The position numbers were made by a program, and so were the translations under genes. Positions 10,666-23,149 of a stretch of DNA of 64,000 nucleotides are shown here, in pieces (position 1 is the stretch's first letter; each line of letters begins with the position of its first letter). Source of the DNA: Alitta virens (lineage: Eukaryota > Annelida > Polychaeta > Phyllodocida > Nereididae). Below the pieces are notes generated by a model. The model saw only the letters and a list, made by a program, of their open reading frames with translations. It did no database searches and was not told where the DNA came from. The stretch covers positions 4,506,001-4,570,000 of the forward strand of contig OW028573.1 in NCBI GenBank assembly GCA_932294295.1, written 5' to 3'.

Positions 10666-12380
10666 GATAATTATACTGAAGATGACACAAAATCCTGCAA
10701 GATTCATAACAAGAATGGACGAACAAAGAAAATCCGTAAGAATGAAAATAACCTGATGTTACCTGATAGAATAGAATAGAATAGACATATGTATGGCAAA
10801 TACCTGGAATTATGAGTATCTTTGAAATCAGTCTTATTTCAATGCGGTAAAATACAATATAATATATTGTATTTTACCGCATTGAAATAATGTTGCATGT
10901 TTGCCACCAGACCAACAATTATTTTGGTGAAAGTGTTGTTTAGGTAATTAATGTATCTATCAAAAACATTGTATAGTGGAAGCTAACATTGATTGAAATT
11001 TTAATTATGCATTGGTGTGATTATCTGTGATATACCATACCTAAAAGATATTTCAATAAAACTTTATTCAACTGTGGAACCCTACCTTGAGTGAATTGAA
11101 GTGATATTTTTATGGAGCCACCACTGCCATCTATTTTGTGTTTTCCTCTTACTCAATGGCTTGTTTATTGACAGCCAGAAACGATGAATCCAAAAATACC
11201 GATAAACCCGAGAAGGCTGATGCTGGAATAGCTGAAGTATCCTGTGATGTGGATAGCTTGGGTCAGATGTTAGGTAAAGTTCTGATATTACCTCAATGCT
11301 ACTTTATCAACCTATTCAGGTACTACAGACACATGTAATGATGACATGATTCCCGGATGATTTGCCAAGTTACACAAATGTTGGCTTGGCACCGTTATCT
11401 ACTAGGCTACACAGACTACTCGTATCGGCATAGTATGTGTCAATTAGTGCCTAAAGAGCCTGAGTTTTGAAGTACACTGAATATTACATACATACCACAT
11501 AGCAAATGTCTTATGAATGCTGCTTTAGCATGCATAAATGCATAATATGGTGTTTTCCAAACGGCTTCCAACTTAAGATTTGAGCTAACCAAAGTGTCTT
11601 GGCAAACTTTTTTCTGGAGCATCCAACATTGTGGCAACTCAGAACAGTCATGCCAATCTAATTAGAACTAAAAAGGAGGAAAAATATGTTTGTACATTAC
11701 CTGAGGTTGGGGCTGTTGAGAGTTTTCAATGATATTACTTCATATTACAGTAAAATGTATATATTTCAGGCTTTTGGCAGTGTGAAGTGTGCGGTGGGAT
11801 TTTCAAGAACATTGCAAAATACAATAGGCATAGGTCTATGCATTCTGCAGGTATACAGCTTCTCACACGCTATGATACGCATATTAATCACATAGGTTTC
11901 ACATTTAGTGATATTGCTTGGTAGACCCAGGACCTCTTCCATATGGTTGAGAATTACATCCACATTTACAACATTTTTCTTGACAAGAATTCACTAGCAG
12001 TTATTGATGCTATAAACCATCAATTAGGAAAATATTATATTAAACTGGCAATTAAGAAAACTACTGTGAAATGCCATATAGCTTTATTTCCCATCTCTCA
12101 TTTTATCGACAGTTCCTGTTTTTCTTGATATAAAGAGGCCTTTCAATCTGTATATACTGCTGGAAAACCCGACAGGCAATCTCCATCTTCACAAGGCCAT
12201 CCAATAAGCTATGAAAAAGCAGGGTGGAAGGTTAGTAGAGGGGTGGGAGATATTTTATTTTGTTACATAAATTCAATGGAACTAACCTGCCATTTATTGC
12301 AGATTTTTTTAATCCTAAATTCCAGATTATTAAAAGGAAGATGAAAAAGGTTCACTTTGATCCGGTAGCAACAGTTATTG
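10666..12380 (+). CDS. C2H2 zinc-finger protein gene, partial model from short exons
   Basis: I assemble four short exons: 10666-10735 (tentative), 11175-11273, 11770-11850 and 12303-12380. The last three are 99, 81 and 78 nt, all multiples of three and all bounded by phase-1 splice sites (donors GTAAAG, GTATAC, GTAAGT), so they join in frame. The 11770 exon encodes CEVCGGIFKNIAKYNRHRSMH, a C2H2 finger with exact C-x2-C-x3-F-x5-Y-x2-H-x3-H spacing. The exon before it is acidic and polar (RNDESKNTDKPEKADAG) and the one after is basic (KRKMKKVHFDPVATVIG). Nucleic-acid binding is likely from the finger; the target is unknown. The start exon and last exon are unresolved: candidates are 10463-10508 upstream, and 13297-13481 or a five-codon exon at 13365-13381 downstream. 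A pseudogene is possible, but the exons used carry no stop. Confidence 0.55.
10834..10890. repeat. Perfect 57-bp palindrome
   Basis: Two 28-bp arms (10834-10861 and 10863-10890) are exact reverse complements around a single A at 10862. There are no mismatches. The arms begin TTATTTCAATGCGG. With a one-base spacer this would extrude as a cruciform rather than an ordinary stem-loop. If the zinc-finger model holds, it sits in that gene's first intron. Confidence 0.95.
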
Positions 12381-12654
12381 GTAAGTGCAGGTTTGTATTT
12401 ATGCTGCTGAAACACAAATTAATATTGTCAAGCACGATAAACATGAAATGGGTGAAAACGTGTAAAGAAAAAAAGAATGAAAAAGCTAGGTTCTAGAAAC
12501 GTGCCCTCTAAGTTTAAAGGCTTCGCTTGGCCTCCTTAACGAACAAAATATGATTACCTTTGGGTGGACCTTCACTAAAAGTCTATATGAGTAGAAGTTG
12601 TCAATGCAGCTAAACTTTTTCACTAACATTTCAGCATTACTAAAACTTAGTTCG

Positions 12655-12800
12655 AGTGGGGGCAGAGCTCAGTGGTAGCGCATTGCGCTTCCAACCACTG
12701 GGTCCTGGTTCAATTCCCGGTTGAGCCCAAGTTAGATGGCTGTTTCCGCCATCATCTCATTGCCATGGTTCCTGCCTTTTCTAATCAGCCCATAGGGTGC
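12655..12800 (+). mobile_element. tRNA-derived SINE
   Basis: The tRNA-like head has an A-box region (GCTCAGTGGTAGCGC) at 12667-12681 and a B box GGTTCAATTCC at 12707-12717. The acceptor and anticodon arms do not pair well, so it is not a working tRNA gene. A non-tRNA body follows to about 12800. It lies downstream of the last supported exon of the zinc-finger gene. Confidence 0.65.
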
Positions 12801-13296
12801 AGAAATTCTGGACAGGACGTAAAGTCCTAATAACTACTTTAGATTCTTGATATGACATAGAATGACTAAGGCTTAGAATAGAATTCTGAGCAGTACAACT
12901 ACCTCCACAAACTCCTCCAACGCTTCTGTCTACTCTCATCCAATTTCCTGTGTCGTTTTCCCATAGCATATTCTATAACTTGCTAGCCTTCATTGGTTAT
13001 GTGTGACCTTTGCAGACTTCTGGAGTCAGGAATATCTGTTAGGCCTATCCATAATTGTTGTACATCATATAATCAAGCAACAGACTCTATGGCTATACAT
13101 TCCATTTTGCTAAGCAGACGTACAGTTCATTCTCATAATAAGTTCTCACTATTCCCTATCTTTCACAGAAAATAGTTGTATTAAGAATAAATGTCACCCG
13201 TACCTAAAAATGCAAGCCTTAGCTTACTACTCTTTTTGGACCTATAGATAAGATCAGATCGAACAGAAAGCTTTAATATATATAATATATTTGCAG

Positions 13297-13481
13297 ATCT
13301 ACCACATAACTATCCCTATCATTTTCGTGTCATATTCAGATATAACAGAATATTTCATTTTCAGATGACAACACAACATGAAACATCTGAACACACAGTA
13401 CAGATTAATGTCGAAAAGCTCTCTGTCAACATGATTTCCGATCGCACAAATCAGAAATTTATACATTATAAAACATCATAA
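13297..13481 (+). other. Candidate terminal exon of the zinc-finger gene
   Basis: After a TATTTGCAG acceptor, the frame that continues phase 1 from the 12380 donor is open for 60 codons and ends at TAA (13479-13481). A stronger acceptor, TTTCATTTTCAG ending at 13364, would instead give only four more codons and a stop at 13379. Neither protein tail is recognisable, so this is a weak call. Confidence 0.25.
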
Positions 13482-16377
13482 AAGATGATAAGAAAAGACA
13501 TCAATTTTTATTTATTTTTGGTATTGTGAGAACTACAAGTATGCATGTGGCAAAATGAACATATTTACAGCAGAACTCGTGCTCATAGGCTTTGAAATAA
13601 ACTCAAAGAAGACTCTAGAGATGTCCTTGCCACTAGGAAGCCTAAATTCGTCCTCTTGAATACAATTGCCAAGTCCAGCAAATGCTCTAATAATACCAAA
13701 TGTATAACTTTCTGTTTACAATGTGGGATGCAGTCCTTTGCATATACCTAGTGACGTATTATCTGCACAATTCAATTCTAACACGATTGCCATAATATAT
13801 AGTTTCCAGAGAACTTCAGATTAACAACCAATTTCACAGAATGGCGGATTCAGCCAAATTTGTTAGGTTATTAGCTACAGATTCACCTCGCGTGGCATAA
13901 TTTGGCAATTGCTCATTACATTGTTGACAAGGATTCCCAAATCAGCAGAGCATAATACAGAAGCTGGTCAAGCTGAAAATTGATTCAAAACGCCCGGTTT
14001 GGCTCATGCAGTGTTAAATTGGAGAAGTTTAATCAGTGAGGGGACTCCCCTGACTTTCTTCATTTGTGAAAGGTTTGTAAAATTTGACTGGATTGATATA
14101 ATTCTAAGTCATGTAAGTTCTGCCATCTTTGAAAATTGCAAATATCCAAGTTACAAAGTATTTATCACTGATATCTCAAATGTAGTTGTTCAACTTACGG
14201 TGTTTTTATTCAATAAATATGATGCTGGAAATATTCGATTGTCATCACATTAAGCATGCTGTGCAAAATGAAAATATTTAAGACATGCCTATAACATACA
14301 TATCTTTATTACAATAGAAAGCAATCCCTCAGCCAATGAGAGTCCTGCATTCATATGACATCCTCATGAGTTTAGTTGTCAAGTCTATGAGTTCAGTTAA
14401 GTATTCCATGGCCCATCCTCAAATTTTACTCTCATATTCAGCTTATGCGATTTGCAATAATGTACTGTAGGCTACATAAAGGCTATAAAATAATTGGAAG
14501 TGCAGACTTGTTCAAAGAAGATCCTTTTGAAATACTGCGTCAAAAAGATCAAGGGAGGCCTCCAGTATACGTACCATGTACAGTATATTCATGAAAAAGG
14601 TTATTTTTGTCGATTTATCTCGTTCTGAGGCTCAGTATTACCAATGAGATGCTGATAAGACTGTTCATGTAACACCAGATCAATGCTTACTTCCCTGAAT
14701 TATTTAACTGTATGTGAGGGATTATCTCCACCATATATTAAGCAAAGGCATACATCATAATTATCAGTGACATCAAATGAATGATATATGTATTGCAGAG
14801 TGGGGAACAGTGAGACAGGCCCCCCTAATTTCAACAAAGTGTAAGGTTATATAACACTGCTCTTTAGACATTTATGCATCCACTACATAATCATTAAAAT
14901 GTTTCATTACCAGCGAGAGTTAAAAGCATAAAGTGCTTGAAATTTCACTTTTTGGGTTTGACACCAGGTAAAGTAATATTTTATATCTGGCGTCTAGACC
15001 TATCACACAATGTGACTAATATTACGAGCAGTCTCACTAATCTCTGAGAGAGATTAGGTCAAATGCGAGACTGATAGGAGATTGGGATCTGTAACATACA
15101 TAAATGTTTTAACAGCTTGCTTTGGTGGAAATTAAAAAAGAATCTCTTTAAAAGATATGTATAAAATCTTAAGACTGCGTATATTATGTAATTATTTTGT
15201 AAATAATGTCAGATGAAGAAAAGATATTTTGTCCAAATTTCTACTATCCTGACGATAACAACATCATGATAATTCCCACAAATGAATTCTACAGTGATCA
15301 TAGCTTTAGCCAAGTTTGGATAAAGTCCTTCGTTACCACATTCAAAAGTCAGAAATGTTTTAAGACATAATTGAATCCATAACCATGGAATTGTACTGCA
15401 GTAGAACAAGCTAAACAACATCCTTTTTTTAGTGACCACATGGTCTAAAAATAGAACTTTCAGCAATGATGCCCAAAAAAAGTTCAGGTATTTCAAGCCT
15501 GCAGCAGTGGCTGAAAGCAGTCCAAATGTTTTATATTCTTTCTTTTAATAAATTAAAAAAATATTAGTATATGTTTACATGTCATTAATATCCACTGTCA
15601 ATTTTCTTTATATTGTATTTGCATTCATTCCATTTCACACTGGAAAATTTAACTCCCATTTCTCTCACACTGTCAGATATCTATTCTTTTCTTTTTTTTT
15701 ACAGAATTTTCTTGTTACACATGTGAGTTTACAATCTTTTTCTCTAGTATTTGGAGATAATGGAGTCATCTAATAGTATACAAAACCTGGGAATGTGGTA
15801 TTTAATTCCAGATATTGGTAAACAGTGCTGCAGGACCTTAGATGGTCACAACTTCATATTAAAACCAGCACAGGGAAGAGTGAGACAAATTAATTGATTT
15901 GTTTCTAGTACAAACAGTTACACGTGACAGATTTAAACATAAGACAATTTTAACATTATTATTATCATGATTATAGTTTCATGAACACGTGAGCTGGTAG
16001 ACGATGTGTATGATACTAGAGGATGGTCCTAAGGGCTATAGTTACCTGTTGTGATCACCCACCTTACAACTAAATAAGGAAAGAAAATAGTTATAATAAT
16101 AAAAATCTAAAAGGAAATTGAGAGGTATTAAATAACAATAATAGTTGCGATTACATGGGATAACCATAGATATGGAAAGAATCAGGTACTAATATTGCAC
16201 TATTGATGAAGAACCTAAAATTTTACATAATTACAAGGTGGCCTAAATATTGAATATGATCGTATATGGCAAGAAAGTATTTTTTTAAGATTTTTAGCTA
16301 AGTATTATAGGGATATATTTTCGGTTTTCTTTAGGTGTGTTGGCAATTTCATCCACTCGAAGCCTATTCTGTAATGA
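13482..16377. other. Intergenic DNA with no gene seen
   Basis: AT-rich sequence with only short, featureless open frames on both strands. I see no domain, tRNA or clear transposon ends. Confidence 0.4.
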
Positions 16378-19300
16378 GGTTCAGGTTCAGGTTCAAAAAA
16401 TATTTATTCGATTATAAAACAACAGATATACAAACTGACAAACTTGCACACAGACGCACAGTGCGTATTTTGTGTACACGATCGAAAAATTACTATTTAC
16501 AGATATAAAGGATGCAAATAGCCTGGTATTTATAAATAATTATACATGCTTAAAGTACATTCATAATTAGTCATCAACACACATATCATTTGATTTAAAT
16601 CAATATATCATTGTTTAAGAGATGTCGTTTTACACGTTTTTTTAAAGGTAATAGCAGTAAAGTTTAAGTTCACATGACTTATAATATAATTCCAAATCTT
16701 GACACCTTTGTATCCAAAATATTTTTGACATATAGCCAATCTGAATAATGGAAAATTATAATTAAACATTTGACAATATTATTAACATTATCACTAAGTG
16801 TAAACATATTTCTTAACAACAACTACGACTGACCTTTATAAATCTTAAACATTAATAAACACATATGATAATGATAAATATTATGAATATTGAAAATCTT
16901 CAAATCCTGGAAGAGTGATACTGTATGAGAGCGATAAGGTACTTTACAAATCATTCTTACTATTTTCTTTTGCATTTAATGAAGAGAATTTAGATTGTAT
17001 TGTGTCGTACTACCCCAAAGTTCTATTGTATAATTTAAGTATGGATAAACAAATGAATTATACAATGTCACTAAAGTGTCCTTACTAAGTATTTTCCTGG
17101 TTTTATTAATGATACCAATACTTTTTGAAATTTTTTTTTAATAAAAATAACATGCTTATCCCAGGACAAATGATTATCTAGGATCACACCCAAAAATTTA
17201 ATGTCCTTGATTCGCTCAATTATCCTATTATTCACTTTAATATCATCTGTGATATGAATATGTTTCTTCCTGGATTTGAAGATCATAAAAAATGTTTTGT
17301 CAATATTCAAAGAAAGTTTGTTTGAGTTAGTCCATTTCACAATTTTTTCCATTTCATTATTTACAACAGATATCATAGTAGACAAATTTTTACCCTGGAT
17401 AAACATGTTGCTATCATCAGCATAAAGTATAGAAAATAATTTAACAGAAACAGTAGATAAATCATTGATATACAAAATAAAAAGCAACGGGCCTAATATA
17501 CTCCCCTGAGGTACTCCACATGAAATTAATGACCACTCCGAATTATATCCACTATAGCTCACAAACTGTTTTCTATTGTGTAAATAGTCTACAATCCATT
17601 TTAAAGATATGCCTCTGATTCCATATTGATGTAACTTTTTCTGCAATATATTATGATCGATAGTGTCAAATGCCTTACTGTAGTCGAGATATATTCCTAA
17701 AGTTAATTCCCCAAATTTTTATTCCCCACTATTAAAACCATTCAATATCTTGTCTATCAAAACTATTAGAGCTGCTGTTGTACTATGATTTTTTCGAAAT
17801 CCAAATTGTGAGTTATTTAGTATTTCATGGCTATCAATAAACTTAACCAACCTATTGTGCATAATACGTTCAAACAGTTTTGAAAAAACTGGCAGTACTG
17901 ACACTGGCGGATAATTATTTATTAATCTTAAATCTCCAGATTTATAAAGTGGAATAACACGAGCAATTTTCAAGGAAAGACACATTGGGCTAAAGAAAGA
18001 TTTAATAAATGAACCAGAGTGGAGAGATATATTTAATAAGTACATTTCAGTAATTTGCTGCTAATATCATCATACCCTGGACTGCTATTCCGTAGTTCTC
18101 TTATAATTTTATCAACTTCAGTAGCATTTGTTGGTTGTAAATATAAGCTACCAGTAATATGGTTTATTGCTAAATATTTTGAAGGGTCTGTATCACTGTG
18201 TGGAATTTTTTTACTTAAATTACGGCCTATATTTACAAAGAAATTATTAAAGCTGTTGGTGATAGATTGCAGATCAGTCGTAGACTGGTTATTTATCACA
18301 AATTTTTATATATCATTTTTTTCTTATTGATGATTTGCTTCATTAGTGCCCATGACTTCTTTAAATTAAATTTGTTGGCAAGAAATTCTTTTTCATAGTA
18401 CTGTTTTTCTGCTAATCTAATCATGGAGTTCACTTTATTCCTATATGTTTTGTAGGCTTGGCGGTTTTTATCTGTGTTATTCCGTTTATATTTAATAAAG
18501 AGTTTATTTTTAGTCTTGATAGAGTTCTTTATACCAGACGACAGCCAAAATTTACATGAGTGATAAGGGCTTCTTTTCACCTTTACATATGGAAAACTTT
18601 GATCAAACATATTTCTAAAATTCTTATAAAATATTGTTAATGCTTCTTGACATTTTGTAACATCAATAATGGATTGCCAATTGAAATTTGACAAAATATT
18701 TTGAAAACGTACTATATTCTTTTCTGAAAGGTCTCTTATCTTTTGTGTTGTTTCGACAGTTTTAAGTTTTGTATCCATAATTAGAGAGAATATGCGGAAG
18801 TGATCTGATATATCTGTCAAAAATATTCCACTTATTATACGATTAGTCATAATTTCATTACAAAATATATTGTCAATGATAGTTGCTGACTGATTTTGTA
18901 TACGTGTAGGTGTACATATCATTGGCAGAAAAGCATATGAATATAACATTTCGATAAATTCTGCACTGCCCAAATGGGTACCTGTATTAAGCAGGTTTAT
19001 ATTGAAGTCTCCCATTAAATACACGGTTTTATTTTCAGAGTTGATGGAAGTTAAAATTTCAGAAAACTGGGCATTAAATTCATGAATGTCAGTATTTGGC
19101 GGTCTATACACCATACCAATAAGTATGTTATTTGTATGATAATTTTCTGTAATTGGAATTTCAACAAATAAACATTCCAAATTAGAGTTGTTTCTGGCTA
19201 GATCCGATCGTATCAAAAAATTTACATTTTCACGAATAAAGATACTAACACCTCCCCCATTTAGCTGTTCCCGATACTGATAAACATGATTAAAGCCATT

Positions 19301-19905
19301 CAGATTATATAATTCACAGTTTGTTGCTGTGAGCCAGGTCTCACTTAAACCAATTATTGTAAAATCAATATTAAGATTGTCTATAAAACTTATAATTTCA
19401 TCATAATGCCTAGGTAGACTTCTGACTTTATGGTGAAATACAGAAAACTGTTTTTCATTAATATTTGCTATTTTCTCATTGAATGTATCCTCCACATAAT
19501 AAAGACAATTCCCTGTGTGATTTTGAAGATTAGCTATGTCATTAAAAAATTGTAAATCCGGATCATTGTCAAGCATTGGCATTACATTATGTAAATCATC
19601 CATTTCGGTAATTTCAAATGGGTTGAAAACGATGTCATTCAATCTTGAAAAATTTTCATTTCCAAAAAAAAGAATTCACACTTGTCAAATAAAGGTCATT
19701 GTCAGAAAAATGGTTAAAGGGTAAAATATCACTAATGCATTTTATACATATCCAATATTCTTCTGAGTCTAATCTTTCAGGTGGGCAATTTCTATGATAA
19801 GTACTCAAACAAATCTTACAACTAACTTTTCTAGCATGATTTAGTAACCTTTGCTCACAAACTGGGCAACACAAAACCATTTATACCAAATATACAGCCA
19901 AGCAA
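16378..19905 (-). mobile_element. CR1/L2-type non-LTR retrotransposon, decayed (PHD finger, endonuclease, reverse transcriptase)
   Basis: Reading leftward, 19880-19656 encodes a Cys4-His-Cys3 PHD-type zinc finger (CPVC...CKIC...H..C...CIKC). 19642-18296 encodes an apurinic-type endonuclease (FSVFHHKVRSL, IGLSETWL, MGDFNINLL, SDHFRIF). Then come RT blocks: IPLYKSGDLR and QFGFRKNHST in 18045-17719, and GVPQGSILGPLLFILYIND and YADDSN in 17646-17071. The parts were once one frame and are now split: by an A8 homopolymer near 19661-19668 between PHD and endonuclease, by shifts near 18300 and 18045, and by a break near 17719. The 3' end has tandem GAACCT units (16378-16396), a typical CR1/L2 tail. 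It cannot encode an active enzyme as it stands. The 5' limit is uncertain. Confidence 0.9.
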
Positions 19906-20159
19906 AACAACATTAAACAATGAGATACATTGTACTCAAGTGTGTGTGTTGAAACATAGACCATTGAAAGTGAAAACAGTATAGAAATTAGGATTCCTGT
20001 CAAACACATAATGGTATAACTAAAGCTTGAACCAATGTTTAGTGTAACATCAAAGAAATTAAACAGGTGTAACATTTGTAACCGAATGTACATTAGTAAA
20101 GTAGTATTGTTAATAATTTAGGGTCAGGTGTAGACGTCCAAGTTAGCATGATCATTGAT
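19906..20159. other. Spacer between the LINE and the minisatellite
   Basis: No coding feature is recognised. It may contain the 5' UTR of the LINE. Confidence 0.3.
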
Positions 20160-20430
20160 GTGACATAGTTCATTCTTAAGACATAGTTCATTCATATGTT
20201 ACTGTTCATTCATATGATATATACTTCATTAATACAGTTCATTGATATGACATAGTTCATTCATATAACAGTTCATTCATATGACATTGTTCATTCTTAA
20301 GACATAGTTCATTCATGTGACATTATATTTCACTGATATGACTTCATATGGCATAATTCATTCATATGACATAGTTCATTGAAATAGTAAAGTTATTCAT
20401 ATGACATAGTTCATTCATATAACAGAAAGC
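20160..20430. repeat. Minisatellite, about 18-bp unit
   Basis: Degenerate head-to-tail copies of a unit close to GACATAGTTCATTCATAT run through about 270 bp, with variants such as CATAGTTCATTCTTAAGA. Unit length drifts between 16 and 20. Confidence 0.85.
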
Positions 20431-20491
20431 ATTATTCAATAACATATGTTTGAGTTAAATTTCTCACGTATAGCTCAATTAATGCAAAATA

Positions 20492-20923
20492 TCAATTCAT
20501 AGTCATTATTTCACTGCGGACATTCATTAGAGCATCGCCAGTAACATTGGTACCATTCCATTTGTCCTTTGAGCTTCAATCCTGTGCCATAAGTTTTATT
20601 GGGTCTTGCTTCAGCTAGGACAGAGTTCCCGGTTTTCAATAGAAAATGTCTTGCTCGAGTGTTCTGTGTAAATTTAGCATTCATACTGATTTTCATGACT
20701 TGTTTTGCCCTGGGTAACCACTGATTTTCATCAAGGGTGACACTGTCGCCAATTTGTTTGCATTGTGCTGGGGACTGAGTTTTTAGGATCTTGGATGCAT
20801 TTTCGAAAATATGAGTGATTGTTTCTGAATGTTGCTTTGAATTATATAAACGTACATTGTATATATCACTGGATTGTTGACTTACATAGGGATTCATGGC
20901 ACGTTTGGATGGTAATTTGTCAG
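20492..20923 (-). pseudogene. NADAR-domain pseudogene (frameshifted)
   Basis: The longest frame (20897-20511) matches the NADAR family: YNSKQHSETI, SPAQCKQIGDSV, W-x3-AKQVMKISMNAKFTQN, LLKTGNSVLAEA and YGTGL follow the usual order. Both ends lie in other frames. An N-terminal LTNYHPNVP (from 20923), like the family's LSNFYP motif, is shifted relative to the main frame. The C-terminal WNGTNVTGDALMNVR, like the family's W-G-x-N-x-LG-x-x-LM-x-VR end, follows a one-base shift near 20565 and stops at 20492. NADAR proteins are known in NAD/ADP-ribose chemistry, and some remove ADP-ribose from guanine. With two shifts this copy is probably dead. It lies on the same strand as, and 5' of, the LINE; no intron or promoter is seen. 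Confidence 0.7.
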
Positions 20924-22218
20924 TATGGTAATTAGGAAGGTCTTTTGTTTTTGCACATTAGCATAATTTGCATCATAGTATACGCTACTATGTCACAAAA
21001 AGTGGCTTGCTTGACAAGTCATAGGCACTGCAAAATCTTGTAATTTTCGGAATCCTCAGAAGTAGCTCTATCAAGCTAGGGGAGATGCCATTTTTTCTAT
21101 GGCAACCTAGCTTGAAATCTGTTGCCATAGCAACAAACCCAGGTTTTCAGGAAATTTTAGATTTCTATATATTAATTTACCACTAGCACTGACAGACTCC
21201 ATCCATGTTGTTACATAATCAAATCTTTTAACTACATGCTTTATGTTGGTTATGTGACCTTTAAGGTCAAAGGTCATTGTCATAGTGATTCTTGGGGTTA
21301 AATGTCCAAATTTGGCCCTTTTTCACATAAAATATTTTTTTCAGATTCATTCTGCGTATTACTTAATACCTGTTTCCATGCAAACAGTTATTCATCAGTA
21401 ACTTGACATAGTCTACATTGGTTAGCAGTTTATTTGTAAAGATCTTCAAATTTGTGTACTCGAAATTTTTAAAACATTGGGATTCGTATGAGCATTGTAC
21501 TTTGTGTTGGAAATGACTTGCATTAACATTGAGTTGAATAACTGTAATCTTAAACAAGGTAGGAACCTGAAATTGCTGGAATGTATGCATAACTATATAA
21601 CCTACAGGTGCGGTGGAAGCCAGCTATGCCCTGATTTTAAGATTTTTGTCATAATTGAAAACGAAAAAAAAAAAAATTATTGTTTCCCACTCTCCCCTAC
21701 ACATCATATGTTATATTGCTTATTTTCTGTATTTTGCTGCCTATAGACGGTGATCTACTAAAACAATTTATATGCTACCAAACCAAACATTCTAGCTATC
21801 TGGAGATGTTTATTTGATCTTAACTAAATTAAAATTAAATCAGATTAATATAGTAATCTAAATGTTGTCAATTCGAAGACATTTCATCACTGGCAATTAA
21901 CAGAGGGGCATATGGGTTTTCAGTTGAGTCGCCTGTTCCGTGTTTTTGGCAAGAGCTTGCTAGGTATGGCCTGGTTCGGGATCGGCTCTATATTGAGCCG
22001 TACTGTGTATTTGTAAGTTATACTTGGATGATTTTATTCTCCATACTTTCACAATGTCCAAGTGCATCCCAGTGTCCATTGCAGTACTTTCAGTCTATAT
22101 AATGCTGACAGGCTTTCAAAATATTCCATATATCATGGGCGTCTTTGCTTACATGTCTTGTAAAGGTTGGGCATTGCTGTATGCGTATGGTGCAAGTTAT
22201 AGTTAAAAAGTTGGTTAT
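20924..22218. other. Intergenic; one weak exon-like segment
   Basis: Mostly featureless. 21924-22012 (89 nt) lies between a GGGTTTTCAG acceptor and a GTAAGT donor, is open in two frames, and is more GC-rich than its flanks. Neither translation is recognised. Confidence 0.3.
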
Positions 22219-22651
22219 ATCCCGAATAGGAGGGAGTTAATTGACTTTTTTGTTGGTTACTACATTAGCCATATTTACTCATTTGTTTGATTGTTTGTTC
22301 TGTTTTAATGCCTTTATTACACAAGACAAGTTCAGTTTGGTTATTGCCCGCTCAGAACAATAGAAAAACAGTCTAAGTATAACTAACTTATACTCCACTA
22401 GACATATTTACCAATTTGTTTGATTGTTTGATTTGTTCAATAGCTGTTACTTAGCAATTAAAGTTCAGCTTGAACTCTGGAGGGAGTTAAAATATCGTTG
22501 GTTATATCCTGCTCAGAACAACTATCCAGGTGGAGTATAACTAATGTTATATCCCTCATAGTCGGGAGTTTTTTGACTGTTTTGTTGGTTTAATCCCTCT
22601 GCCTTCGGATATAACCAACAAAAATGTCAGTCAACTCCTTCCTATTAGGGA
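22219..22651. mobile_element. TIR element of about 430 bp (MITE-like)
   Basis: The left end (ATCCCGAATAGGAGGGAGTT, from 22219) recurs inverted at the right end (ATCCCTAATAGGAAGGAGTT, read leftward from 22651), with about 42 bp of similarity including TTTTTGTTGGTTA. Partial internal copies of GTTGGTTATATCC occur near 22490 and 22540. A target duplication is not clear. Confidence 0.6.
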
Positions 22652-23149
22652 TGCCATCCATACACTGACCTTGCAATGATTAAATAATAACCATTGTAGC
22701 TTACACATAAATTTCCTTTCATCCGTTGTTATCTAGCTGCAGATTACATGATTTCATCCATACAATAACATGAAAGGGTCGAAAACAAATATGAGAAGAT
22801 ACCAAGTGAACCACACTGTTCCACTGTGAGCTAATGCAAATGGCAGCTGGATCAGGTTGGCCAGGCAATGGCTCTTTCGCCTGACATGTTGTCGTACGAA
22901 GGGAAATGTATTGACCTCTGCCTGACACCATATGGCTCATATGCAGATGGGACAGCCAAACCAAGTACTGTATTAAACAATGCCAAATTTTGTTTGCAGT
23001 TTGACATAATAACCAGATTAACAGTCTGTTTGTTTGTTTGTTTATCTGTTTGTTTGTCTGTTTATTTGTCTGTTTGTTTTGTTTGTCTGTTTCTTTCTTT
23101 ATTTATTCCTTTCTTTCTTTCTCAATGCCACATGGCCTGAAGCTTAATC

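Noticed and set aside
22024..22206. Hydrophobic 60-codon frame
   Set aside because: Hydrophobicity alone in AT-rich DNA is not support; no splice or start context.
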